From contig JAQVVW010000010.1 of NCBI GenBank assembly GCA_028698765.1, forward strand, positions 1 through 13,514: 13,514 nt of DNA. Direction: 5' to 3'. The DNA comes from Methanoculleus sp. Lineage in GTDB: Archaea > Halobacteriota > Methanomicrobia > Methanomicrobiales > Methanoculleaceae. The notes below the pieces were generated by a model. That model was not told the origin of the DNA and did no database searches. It saw only the letters and a program-made list of their open reading frames with translations. Positions 1 through 6,503 of this stretch are shown in pieces; positions within the stretch are counted from its first letter, which is position 1, and each line of letters opens with the position of its first letter. Both the position numbers and the translations under genes were made by a program.

Positions 1-1188
1 GTTCGCGTTCAGTTCCGGGCCGACGCCGAGGATGCATCCTTTGCCGAGGTCGATCGCCTCCCGTTTCGGGGCGAGGCCGCGGGAGAGCCGGATGATGTAG
101 CCGTCCCGGACGACGGAGTCGTCGCACCGGTTGACGATCCGGCGGTCGTGGGTGAGGATGTAGTCCACCTGCCCCGGAAGCCGCTTGAGAGCGAGACCGA
201 GATCGGTGATCATCGGGTAGCCCGGCAGGTTCGCGCTCGTCATGATGAGGAGCGGGTGGGCGAGGTTCGCGAAGAGGAGGTGGTGCAGCCCGGTGTAGGG
301 GAGCATGCATCCGATGGTGTGGAGGTCTGATATCGCCGGGAGAGACGTGGGATCACGCTTTTCGAGCACCACGATCGGGCGAGCCCGGGAGTGGAGGATC
401 GCCCGCTCTTCGTCCGAGACGATCGCGAGCCGTTCTACCTCCTCCGGGGTCGCCATCACTGCGAGGGGTTGTTCCGTCCGGCCGAGGCGGCGTTTCAGAA
501 CCCCCGCCGCCTCCTCGGTGCAGGCGATATGAAATCCCCCGATCCCGCGGATGGCGACGATCGAGCCCGCGTCGAGGAGGGCCGCCGCTTCCCGGATGGG
601 GTCTCCCGCCACCGCCGTTCCGTCGGCCCGGAGGAGGGCGAGACCCGGCCCGCAGGTCGTACAGGCGATCGTCTGGGCGTGGTGGCGGCGGCACGACGGG
701 TCGGTGTACTCCCCCTCGCAGGCGGGGCAGACCGGGAACTCCGCCATCGACGTACGCTCCCGGTCATAGGGGATGGTGTTGATGATGCTGTACCGGGGCC
801 CGCAGTTGACGCAGGACGTTGCCCAGTACCCCTCGTATCGGCCGCCCTGCGCGAAAATATCGGCGATGCAGTCGTCGCAGATGGCGACGTCGGTCGGGAT
901 GAACCCCGAGAGGCTCCCGGAGTTGCTTTCGAGGATGGTAAACCCTTCGGTCTGCCCGCCGCGCAGATTCTGGACATCTACGGAATCTATCTGAGATAAT
1001 GGCGTTCCTTTAGAAACAGCCACCAGAAACTCCTCGAAGCGCTCGCCGAACGCATGGATCTCGACCTCGCTCCCGAGGTTTTTGACCGTCCCCGTGATCC
1101 CGAATTCCCTCGCTTTTGCATAGACAAAGGGACGAAACCCGACGCCCTGGACGATGCCCCGGATGATGATTATGCCACTGGTACGCAT
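1..1188 (-). CDS. hypF: Carbamoyltransferase HypF, N-terminal half (runs off left edge)
   Basis: HypF transfers a carbamoyl group from carbamoyl phosphate toward HypE, making the CN ligands of the [NiFe]-hydrogenase active site in the cytoplasm. The 396 codons seen are open without a break from an ATG at 1188 to the window edge. Residues 1-90 are an acylphosphatase-like domain with the GVGFRPF motif (catalytic Arg19) and Asn37 in GTVKN. Two zinc fingers follow: C104-x2-C107-x18-C126-x2-C129 and C154-x2-C157-x18-C176-x2-C179. A YrdC-like domain occupies about 195-380, and LGVGPELN near the edge starts the Kae1-like domain. Full HypF proteins are about 750 residues, so roughly half is missing. 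No clear Shine-Dalgarno precedes the ATG, and the gene has its own divergent promoter. The family call is secure; completeness beyond the edge is unknown. Confidence 0.96.
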   Translation of the reverse strand, partial: MRTSGIIIIRGIVQGVGFRPFVYAKAREFGITGTVKNLGSEVEIHAFGERFEEFLVAVSKGTPLSQIDSVDVQNLRGGQTEGFTILESNSGSLSGFIPTDVAICDDCIADIFAQGGRYEGYWATSCVNCGPRYSIINTIPYDRERTSMAEFPVCPACEGEYTDPSCRRHHAQTIACTTCGPGLALLRADGTAVAGDPIREAAALLDAGSIVAIRGIGGFHIACTEEAAGVLKRRLGRTEQPLAVMATPEEVERLAIVSDEERAILHSRARPIVVLEKRDPTSLPAISDLHTIGCMLPYTGLHHLLFANLAHPLLIMTSANLPGYPMITDLGLALKRLPGQVDYILTHDRRIVNRCDDSVVRDGYIIRLSRGLAPKREAIDLGKGCILGVGPELNAN

Positions 1189-1245
1189 TGAGATTTCAGC
1201 AAAAATTTATGGAGTTATACCACCATATAACAATAGGGTATCGCA
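1189..1245. promoter_or_regulatory. Divergent promoter region between hypF and the winged-helix/helicase operon
   Basis: This 57-bp AT-rich spacer separates two divergent starts. On the minus strand, a TATA-like TTATATGG at 1230-1223 would place a hypF transcript start near 1200, about 12 nt before its ATG. On the plus strand, AAAAATTTAT at 1201-1210 would place a start near 1232, about 14 nt before the GTG at 1246. Both leaders would be short, which fits the weak ribosome-binding sites. The two TATA boxes lie within about 15 bp of each other, so the two polymerases may compete. Positions are inferred from sequence only. Confidence 0.55.
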
Positions 1246-1758
1246 GTGACGGGACATATTAAAATTCTTAACGATCCAGTAGAACTGGTTCCTCTTCTCA
1301 TAACGTTCAATAATGTCGATTATAAAAAGATCTACGAGCTCCTGAACAAGGCCTGGCTGACCGAGGAAGATCTGGTGGCGTATGCCGGCCCCTCGACAGT
1401 GACCGAGTGCCTTGCTATCCTCAAGAAGGGAAACCTGATCGAAGAACAGTGGCGGATGCCCAAGCCCGGAGAGAAGCCGTTGAAGGAGTACCGCGCGACA
1501 TACAGCAAGTTCCGGGCCAGTTTCCAGTGTTCCATGGGCGATATCGGAGATCTGCTGCACATCGCCGTCTCGAACGACGAGGGTCTCCGCACGATTGTGG
1601 ACTCGGTCGAGCAGGAGATCGTGGCCGGAACCACCTCCATCGGCGATATCTCCCGAAAATACGGGGTCAGCCCCACTTTCATCAAGGGACTGGCGAAGAG
1701 GATCCCCGGTCTCGACGTGAAAGGGCAGGGAATGGTGCTGCTTGACCGAATTCACTGA
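1246..1758 (+). CDS. Winged-helix (ArsR-like) DNA-binding protein, unknown target
   Basis: A 170-residue protein that starts at a GTG. Residues about 20-90 look like a winged helix: a helix-turn-helix run (TEEDLVAYAGPSTVTECLAI) is followed by a basic loop at about 70-82 (PKPGEKPLKEYRATY) that reads as the wing. A second short helix-turn-helix-like segment lies near residues 130-150 (SIGDISRKYGVSPTFIKGLA). No ligand domain or metal-binding cysteines are evident. It overlaps the next gene by 17 bp, so it is the first gene of an operon with the MarR-like protein and the ASH-Ski2 helicase. It is probably an archaeal regulator, but I cannot name a family or target. The start is uncertain because no strong Shine-Dalgarno is present. 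Confidence 0.75.
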   Translation: MTGHIKILNDPVELVPLLITFNNVDYKKIYELLNKAWLTEEDLVAYAGPSTVTECLAILKKGNLIEEQWRMPKPGEKPLKEYRATYSKFRASFQCSMGDIGDLLHIAVSNDEGLRTIVDSVEQEIVAGTTSIGDISRKYGVSPTFIKGLAKRIPGLDVKGQGMVLLDRIH

Positions 1759-2551
1759 CGACCCTCTTTACGTCATCCTGCGCAGCAAACGGGAGGCCAC
1801 CCGGTTCCAGATTCTCGTAGAGGTCGCTGAACACCAGCCGGCCGTCCGCCAGCAGGAGATCGCCGCGAAACTCGGGGTGACGCCTCAGGCCGTCTCCGAG
1901 TACATCCGGGAACTGGTTGACGAAGGGCTGGTCACCGCTCATGGCCGGGGCCGCTACGAGGTGACGAAGAACGGGATCGAGTGGGTTCTGCATCACGCCG
2001 AGGCGCTTGAGTCCTACGCCCGCCACGTCAACCGCGATATCATCCAGCAGGTGGCGGTCTGGACGGCCATCGCCCGGGACGATATCCGGAAGGGGGATAC
2101 GGTCGGTGTCTTCATGCAGGACGGGTGGCTTTATGCAACGAAAGAAGAGCAGAGCGCCACCGGCCTCGCGACCATGGACGCGGCACCGGGAGAAGACCTC
2201 GGCGTCGCCCAGTTGAACGGCATCATCCAGCACGAGGAGGGGCTCATTCACGTCTGCAAGGTGCCGCGGGTGGAGCGGGGCGGGTCCCGGCAGGTCAGCA
2301 CGGATCTTCTCCGCGAGGCGATCCGGGACGTCGAGATGGTGGGCGCCGTCGGCCTCGAATCCTACGTGGCCCTCAGGAAGGCGGGCATCGAGCCGGATAT
2401 GTTCTTTGGCTCAAGGGAAGGTGTCGTCGAAGCGGCGTTTCACGGTCGGGAGTGCGCAATTTTTATCGTCGATGAGGAGTTTACCGATTTCCTCAAACGT
2501 CTGGAGACGGTGGGGCTCACCTACACGATCCACGACCTGATCCCGTCATGA
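1742..2551 (+). CDS. MarR-like winged-helix regulator with archaeal C-terminal domain (COG1497-type)
   Basis: A 269-residue protein that starts at TTG, with GGTG a few bases upstream; the start lies inside the end of the preceding gene. Residues about 18-85 form a winged helix: AVRQQEIAAKLGVTPQAVSE is the helix-turn-helix, and GRGRYEVTKNGIEWV resembles the wing of MarR-type proteins. Residues about 110-269 form an alpha/beta domain (IRKGDTVGVFMQDGWLYAT; a closing FIVDEEFTDFLKRLE segment), typical of archaeal predicted regulators annotated as MarR family with a DUF7839-like C-terminus. That assignment is from memory, not a search. The 4-bp ATGA overlap with the helicase implies translational coupling. 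Effector and target are unknown. The C-terminal domain could sense a small molecule, but no catalytic residues are visible. Confidence 0.85.
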   Translation: MTEFTDDPLYVILRSKREATRFQILVEVAEHQPAVRQQEIAAKLGVTPQAVSEYIRELVDEGLVTAHGRGRYEVTKNGIEWVLHHAEALESYARHVNRDIIQQVAVWTAIARDDIRKGDTVGVFMQDGWLYATKEEQSATGLATMDAAPGEDLGVAQLNGIIQHEEGLIHVCKVPRVERGGSRQVSTDLLREAIRDVEMVGAVGLESYVALRKAGIEPDMFFGSREGVVEAAFHGRECAIFIVDEEFTDFLKRLETVGLTYTIHDLIPS

Positions 2552-4557
2552 AAGTCATTGTCCAGCCCCAGAAAGGCACGTATAAACTGTTGTTCGTCGA
2601 AGGCGGCCGTGTCGAAGGTTCGGGTTTCGTCGACCTGACTGCGACCCCGAAGGGTCAGCGGCCGAAGAACTTCAAGATGCGCCGGCGCGGCAAACAGCTC
2701 AAGCCCACCCCGACCCGCGATCTCATCGCCCTGTTGCGCCGCTCCTCGGTGCTCCTTGCAGCGAGGAGCCCTGAGTTCGAGTCGTTCCTTGCCGATCTCC
2801 AGATCTCATGGTCGCGGATCAATATCTGCCGGTTCTGCCAGCTCGAGGACCGGTTCGTGCCGGTCGACAGGACGACCGGTGTGCGGTACGGCGGCGAGTG
2901 GATCTGCATGGAGTGCGCAAAGCGTGAGATGCGCCGGGAGCTCGGTTACCTGGGGAAGTTCGGCGGCTCGGTGCTCGTCCACCTGGAGAAACTTCTCGTT
3001 CAGGTTCGCGATCTCGACCGGGTGCTGGCGTCGGTGGGGCCCGAGCACCCCGACCGGAAGCGGACGCTCTTTGACCGGCTCGAGGCACACGAGGTTCAGG
3101 AGACCGCCCATATCACCGACCTGCCGTTGCCTCCCGCATTCGCGAAGGCCGCCGGGGTCGAGTACCTGATGCCCGTCCAGCAGCTCGCCGTCCAGAACGG
3201 CCTCCTCGAGGGGCAGCACCTCCTGGTCGTCGCGGCCACTGCGAGCGGCAAGACCTTCATCGGGGAGATGGCCGGGATGAAGAACTTCCTCGAAGGCCGG
3301 GGGAGGACGCTCTTTCTGGTTCCGCTGGTCGCGCTCGCGAATCAGAAGTATCAGCGGTTCCGCGACCGCTACGGCCATCTCGTCCGGGTCACGCTGCAGA
3401 CCGGGGTGAGCCGTCTCAACCTCCCCGAGACCCGATCCTCAGGGGACCGGGACGTCAACGCTCCCGTGGTGGTCGGAACCTACGAGGGAATCGACCACGC
3501 TCTCCGGACCGGGCGATCCTTGAAGGATATCGGGACCGTCGTCATCGACGAGGTGCAGATGCTCGAAGACCCGGAGCGCGGCCACCGTCTCGACGGACTG
3601 ATCGCCCGGCTCAAGCACATCGCGCCCGAGGCTCAGTTCCTCTATCTCTCGGCCACGATCGGGGCTCCCGGGCTGCTCGCGGAGAAACTCCAGGCAAACC
3701 TTGTCCGCTACGCGGACCGGCCGGTCCCGCTCGAGCGCCATCTCATCTTCGTCGAGCGAAACAAGAAGATCAACTTCATCAAGCAGATGGTCGCCGAGGA
3801 GTTCAAGATACGGTCGTCGAAGGGCTACCGCGGCCAGACGATCGTCTTCACGAACTCCCGCGCCCGCTGCCACGTCATCGCCGACGCCCTCGGAAAGAAC
3901 GCCGCCCCCTACCACGCGGGGCTGACCTCCCAGGAACGCCGCGACGTCGAGCGGCGGTTCACGAACGGAGAACTTGGTGCCGTCGTGACCACGGCGGCGC
4001 TTGCCGCCGGCGTCGACTTCCCGGCATCCCAGGTGATCTTCGACGCCCTCGCGATGGGCATCCAGTGGCTCACCGTCCAGGAGTTCCACCAGATGATGGG
4101 GCGGGCGGGCCGGCCGGACTTCCACGACCTCGGCCGGGTGGTCATCATGGCGGAGCCCGGTGGGTCGTACTCCCGGACGTCCGGGAAGACCGAGGAGGAG
4201 GTCGCCGTCGGGCTCCTGCGGGGCGAGATGGAGGAGGTCGCGCCCGAGTACGACATGGAGCAGAGCACGGAGGAGTTCGTCGCGAACGCTGTGGTCTCGA
4301 GCGGCGACGAGCAGCAGGTCATCCGGATGACCCACGCGATGGTCGGGACGCTGGAGCCCGCCCTCCCCACGCTCCTCGACTACGGGCTGGTCAGGCGGCG
4401 GGGCGGGCGTATCGAACTCGCCGATATGGCCCGGGTGATGGCCGAGCACTTCATCGGCGCCGAGCGGTTGATGGAGATCAAGGACCTCGTCCGGCGCATG
4501 GACGACGCGGCCGAGATCGTCGCGGAGCTTGAGTGCGCCGAAGAGACGACGCCGTAG
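2548..4557 (+). CDS. Archaea-specific Ski2-like superfamily 2 helicase (ASH-Ski2 / COG1202 type)
   Basis: A 669-residue ATP-dependent helicase. The N-terminal region (1-190) is archaeal-specific and carries a zinc-finger-like C94-x2-C97-x22-C120-x2-C123. The helicase core follows, with Walker A ATASGKT (Lys235), motif II DEVQ at 334-337, motif III SAT at 368-370, a motif V region TTAALAAGVDFP, and motif VI QMMGRAGRP at 515-523. The zinc finger ahead of a Ski2-like core matches ASH-Ski2 proteins (COG1202). Members studied in Thermococcales associate with aRNase J and the exosome in RNA turnover. A role in RNA decay is therefore inferred here, and a DNA role is not excluded. It is the last gene of the operon, and a T7 run follows the stop directly. 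Confidence 0.93.
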   Translation: MKVIVQPQKGTYKLLFVEGGRVEGSGFVDLTATPKGQRPKNFKMRRRGKQLKPTPTRDLIALLRRSSVLLAARSPEFESFLADLQISWSRINICRFCQLEDRFVPVDRTTGVRYGGEWICMECAKREMRRELGYLGKFGGSVLVHLEKLLVQVRDLDRVLASVGPEHPDRKRTLFDRLEAHEVQETAHITDLPLPPAFAKAAGVEYLMPVQQLAVQNGLLEGQHLLVVAATASGKTFIGEMAGMKNFLEGRGRTLFLVPLVALANQKYQRFRDRYGHLVRVTLQTGVSRLNLPETRSSGDRDVNAPVVVGTYEGIDHALRTGRSLKDIGTVVIDEVQMLEDPERGHRLDGLIARLKHIAPEAQFLYLSATIGAPGLLAEKLQANLVRYADRPVPLERHLIFVERNKKINFIKQMVAEEFKIRSSKGYRGQTIVFTNSRARCHVIADALGKNAAPYHAGLTSQERRDVERRFTNGELGAVVTTAALAAGVDFPASQVIFDALAMGIQWLTVQEFHQMMGRAGRPDFHDLGRVVIMAEPGGSYSRTSGKTEEEVAVGLLRGEMEEVAPEYDMEQSTEEFVANAVVSSGDEQQVIRMTHAMVGTLEPALPTLLDYGLVRRRGGRIELADMARVMAEHFIGAERLMEIKDLVRRMDDAAEIVAELECAEETTP

Positions 4558-4570
4558 GGTTTTTTTCTTC
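4558..4570 (+). terminator. T-run terminator of the helicase operon
   Basis: Seven consecutive T (4560-4566) followed by CTT begin three bases after the helicase stop codon. Archaeal intrinsic termination depends mainly on such T-runs. No stem is needed and none is obvious here. Confidence 0.7.
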
Positions 4571-4600
4571 AGGGTTTTCGGGACACTCGCCAGGAGATGG

Positions 4601-4613
4601 GGGGGAACTCCCC
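4601..4613 (+). repeat. Left copy of a 13-bp inverted repeat
   Basis: GGGGGAACTCCCC here recurs exactly, inverted, as GGGGAGTTCCCCC at 5000-5012. The two copies bracket about 410 bp that contain all the other hairpins. Each copy can also fold on itself. This could mark the ends of a small non-autonomous element, or two unrelated GC-rich stems. I see no convincing target-site duplication. Confidence 0.45.
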
Positions 4614-4723
4614 AAAGCCCGCGGTCATTTGTGCTTTTCGAGTTCTCTCGCCCCCAGTTTCACGTTTCGGGACATTGTAAAGCCCATGTACGGATTTTTC
4701 ATTGGACTGCGCACCTGGCGGTG

Positions 4724-4846
4724 CTCGAGTTCCTGCCCCCGCCCTAACGGTGCTCCAGCTCCGTTCCTCGAAGACCTCCGGTCTTCTCGAACTCCTGCCC
4801 TACGGACAGTCGTTCTCTGGAACGTCGCACTTTCGGTCTTCTCCAG
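4724..4846 (+). repeat. Imperfect tandem repeat, about 55-62 bp units
   Basis: Two diverged units plus the start of a third lie head to tail. Unit A begins CTCGAGTTCCTGCCC at 4724, and unit B begins CTCGAACTCCTGCCC at 4786 (13 of 15 matching). A third unit starts CTCCAG at 4841. Units A and B both end in CGGTCTT (4779-4785 and 4834-4840). Unit lengths are 62 and 55 bp and the interiors are poorly conserved, which suggests an old duplication. Confidence 0.5.
4763..4792. repeat. Hairpin with GAAGACC/GGTCTTC stem
   Basis: GAAGACC at 4770-4776 pairs perfectly with GGTCTTC at 4780-4786 across a 3-nt loop. After a small internal mismatch, the outer GTTC (4763-4766) and GAAC (about 4789-4792) extend the stem. 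It lies at the junction of the tandem repeat units. Confidence 0.6.
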
Positions 4847-4868
4847 CGATGTCCCGTAGGGGCATCGC
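4846..4868. repeat. Ten-pair hairpin with GTA loop
   Basis: GCGATGTCCC (4846-4855) pairs with GGGGCATCGC (4859-4868) across the loop GTA. This gives nine Watson-Crick pairs plus one U-G pair if the plus strand is transcribed. A smaller CGTTC-TCTG-GAACG stem at 4811-4824 precedes it. Confidence 0.65.
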
Positions 4869-4884
4869 CTATCGCCATGACTGC

Positions 4885-4904
4885 CCCCGCCCCTCGGGGC
4901 GGGG
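4885..4904. repeat. GC-only palindrome, 9-bp arms
   Basis: CCCCGCCCC (4885-4893) and GGGGCGGGG (4896-4904) are perfectly complementary with only TC between them. The minimal spacer suggests a cruciform, or an RNA stem whose innermost pairs are open. No T-run follows it on the plus strand, so a classical terminator is not supported. Confidence 0.65.
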
Positions 4905-4934
4905 AGGAGGCCGAAGGCCGGGGCGGGGTGGGGG
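4896..4934 (+). other. Cluster of five G-runs, possible G-quadruplex
   Basis: Runs of at least four G occur at 4896-4899, 4901-4904, 4920-4923, 4925-4928 and 4930-4934, with spacers of 1, 15, 1 and 1 nt. Four of these could form a quadruplex with one long loop. The first two also belong to the adjacent palindrome, so the two structures would compete. Confidence 0.45.
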
Positions 4935-4992
4935 TCTTACAGATAAGTGCGAGTATAGTTAGCCGGAGCCGCAAAGATACACTCTGGAGACA

Positions 4993-5017
4993 GGGGAGGG
5001 GGGAGTTCCCCCTCCCC
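4993..5017. repeat. Ten-pair GC-rich hairpin; includes right copy of the 13-bp inverted repeat
   Basis: GGGGAGGGGG (4993-5002) pairs perfectly with CCCCCTCCCC (5008-5017) across a 5-nt loop. The inner part (5000-5012) is the inverted partner of 4601-4613. It lies about 110 bp past the kinase stop codon in that gene's transcription direction, so a role in ending the kinase transcript is possible but unproven. Confidence 0.6.
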
Positions 5018-5127
5018 GCGAGCCGCCACCCCTACGTGGCGATATCCGGCGGGAATCCGCGCATGGGATTTGCAACTATCAAAACATGAACCAGGTGCCA
5101 CAGGAAACTAATGTTGTCCAAACCCCC

Positions 5128-6225
5128 TCACCGGTACCGCTCCAGGTACTCCCGCACCTTCTCCGACTCCACCCATCCTTCGTCGAGCTGCTTGAGGATC
5201 GCCTTGATCTGCCTGACCTGCTCCCGGATCTTCTCCGCCCGCGGATCGTCGATGAGGTCGGCCATCCCCTGGACGACCTGGAGAGGGTTTCGGATGTGGT
5301 CGGTCAGGACGGCGAACTGCTCGATGTTCCTCTCGATCTGCCGGTATGCCTCCATTCTTTCCCGCTCGATCCTCTCCCGCTCTCTCATCTCGCGCCTGAG
5401 GCTCTCGTTTGCCGCCCGGAGTTCTTCTGTCCGTTGCGTCACCAGTTCCTCGAGTCGATAGCGGTAGTCCATCAGTTCCTTCTCGGCCCGCCGCCTCTCC
5501 GTCACGTCCCGGGCGATGATGAGGATGGCCGGCGTCCCCCCGAGGGTGATGCGGTGAATGCTTGCCTCGACCGGGATTCGTTCGCCTTCCCGGGGGATCA
5601 GGTCGGCGGAATGCAGACGCTGGTCGCCCTTCTTGAAGTCGCTCCGGATGAGGATGACCGATCCGGGAGCACGGGCGAAGAGTTCGTCCCGGGTATATCC
5701 GAGGCACCGGCAGGCGAGCGCGTTCGCATCCAGTATCCGGTAGGGCGTCCCTTCCCTGCCGACGGCGCATACCAGCAGGAAATCGTTCCCGCTCTCGAAG
5801 AGGAGGCGGTAGCGGTCCCTGCTCTCCTGGAGATCGCGCCGGGAGCGCTCCAGTTCCACGAGCACCAGGTTGACCTCTTCGACAAACTGTGAGACCGGGT
5901 CGCCTCCGAGTGCAGGGAGGCGGGGTGGAACACTGCCCGTTGTCCTGATACCCTCGATGCTCGCATCCATGCCGGCGATGCGGGCGGCCACTTCCCGATC
6001 CTTGAGCCAGACGCCGAGCAGCCCGAAGGCGATGCCGGCGAGGATGAGTCCGAGGATCGGGGTATACGGGGAGACCCATATCTCCTGTGGAATACCGATC
6101 GGTACGAGGGTGAATGCACAAAACGGCGCCTGAGTGTGGGCGGGCGGCATATACAGGGCTGAAGAGGGAGGGGCCGGGAACCGGGACGCGTTTTTGCAGG
6201 GGGCCATGCCGTTGTAATGTCTCAC
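5128..6225 (-). CDS. Membrane-anchored PAS protein with HisKA-like segment, no ATPase domain
   Basis: Up to 365 residues. One membrane segment lies at about 54-74, followed by a linker, a PAS sensor domain at about 136-245 ending in the typical RDVTERRRAE, and a charged coiled coil at about 246-300. A histidine-kinase-like dimerisation segment, DHIRNPLQVVQG, carries the phosphoacceptor candidate His310. The protein stops 55 residues later at a normal stop codon, so the HATPase catalytic domain (N, G1, G2 boxes) is absent. Methanomicrobial proteins with this ending are, from memory, a recurring form, so this looks like a natural architecture and not a recent truncation. It may be phosphorylated by a partner kinase, or signal by conformation. 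The start is uncertain: GTG at 6225, ATG at 6207 or ATG at about 6150, none with a good ribosome-binding site. Confidence 0.85.
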   Translation of the reverse strand: MRHYNGMAPCKNASRFPAPPSSALYMPPAHTQAPFCAFTLVPIGIPQEIWVSPYTPILGLILAGIAFGLLGVWLKDREVAARIAGMDASIEGIRTTGSVPPRLPALGGDPVSQFVEEVNLVLVELERSRRDLQESRDRYRLLFESGNDFLLVCAVGREGTPYRILDANALACRCLGYTRDELFARAPGSVILIRSDFKKGDQRLHSADLIPREGERIPVEASIHRITLGGTPAILIIARDVTERRRAEKELMDYRYRLEELVTQRTEELRAANESLRREMRERERIERERMEAYRQIERNIEQFAVLTDHIRNPLQVVQGMADLIDDPRAEKIREQVRQIKAILKQLDEGWVESEKVREYLERYR

Positions 6226-6229
6226 TCGC

Positions 6230-6247
6230 CGGGCGGATACCCGCCCG
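6230..6247 (-). promoter_or_regulatory. Leader hairpin immediately upstream of the kinase-like start
   Basis: CGGGCGG and CCGCCCG form a perfect 7-bp stem with a 4-nt loop, ending five bases before the GTG at 6225. If that GTG is used, the stem would sit where a ribosome-binding site belongs. It could hinder initiation, or indicate that a downstream start is the real one. Confidence 0.45.
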
Positions 6248-6357
6248 CGACCTGCGAGGTGTACCAGGAGGTTGCCCGGTCACCCGGCAGGAACCTATCG
6301 TGGCGATTCCGACGCGCTTTTCAGCTGCGCGCCACTGTAACCCATGATAGCGAAATG

Positions 6358-6371
6358 AATATATAAAGTTT
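6358..6371 (-). promoter_or_regulatory. Consensus archaeal TATA box for the kinase-like gene
   Basis: TTTATATA at 6367-6360 on the minus strand matches the archaeal TATA consensus exactly, with a purine-rich GGGGAAAC stretch upstream resembling a BRE. It predicts a transcript start near 6338 and therefore a leader of about 110 nt before the GTG at 6225. Confidence 0.75.
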
Positions 6372-6454
6372 CCCCTCACGGGCGAGAGATTTTTCTGCCA
6401 TAATCATCGTTTTCATTCGGAGGTGCGAACGCTCCCCGGCATCGGAGGTGTATC

Positions 6455-6471
6455 CTGCCTCTCTCCGGCAG
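6455..6471 (-). terminator. Weak hairpin downstream of the MFS gene
   Basis: CTGCC and GGCAG can pair around a 7-nt loop about 33 bp beyond the MFS stop codon. No T-run follows on the minus strand, so a terminator role is only a possibility. Confidence 0.25.
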
Positions 6472-6503
6472 CGGGGAAAGGCGGTGTGCAGGATGAAAGC
6501 CGC

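Larger units (their letters stand above)
4571..5127. other. Gene-free, highly structured intergenic region between convergent units
   Basis: This stretch of about 560 bp separates the plus-strand helicase operon from the minus-strand kinase-like gene, which converge on it. No open frame in it has coding character. The short frames present are rich in Pro, Arg and Gly, lack ribosome-binding sites and match no family I recognise. It instead holds several strong inverted repeats, an imperfect tandem repeat, a cluster of G-runs and a 13-bp inverted repeat, listed separately. It could be a noncoding RNA locus, a small dispersed repeat element, or a pair of termination regions. I cannot choose between these from sequence alone. 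Confidence 0.6.

Noticed and set aside
3439..4449. A 336-codon minus-strand frame inside the helicase gene
   Set aside because: It lies antisense to the conserved helicase motifs, so its apparent openness follows from GC-rich codon use.
4724..4846. A CRISPR array
   Set aside because: Units are diverged, only two to three in number, and conserved only at the ends; there are no regular identical repeats, unique spacers or cas genes.
4744..4974. A 76-codon minus-strand frame in the structured intergenic region
   Set aside because: It runs through four hairpins and a G/C-run cluster, has no ribosome-binding site, and its composition is Arg/Pro-rich.
4601..5012. A complete insertion sequence or MITE with terminal inverted repeats
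   Set aside because: The inverted repeat is real, but there is no transposase, no convincing flanking target duplication and no second copy in the window, so I report only the repeat.
6343..6345. A short leader peptide starting at the ATG before the kinase-like gene (16 codons)
   Set aside because: The ATG lies only about 15 nt from the TATA box and so upstream of the predicted transcript start.
5108..6379. A 423-codon minus-strand frame covering the whole kinase-like gene
   Set aside because: Its product is Arg/Pro/Gly-rich with no domain, whereas the frame chosen carries a clear membrane segment, a PAS domain and an H-box. Long shadow frames are expected at this GC content.
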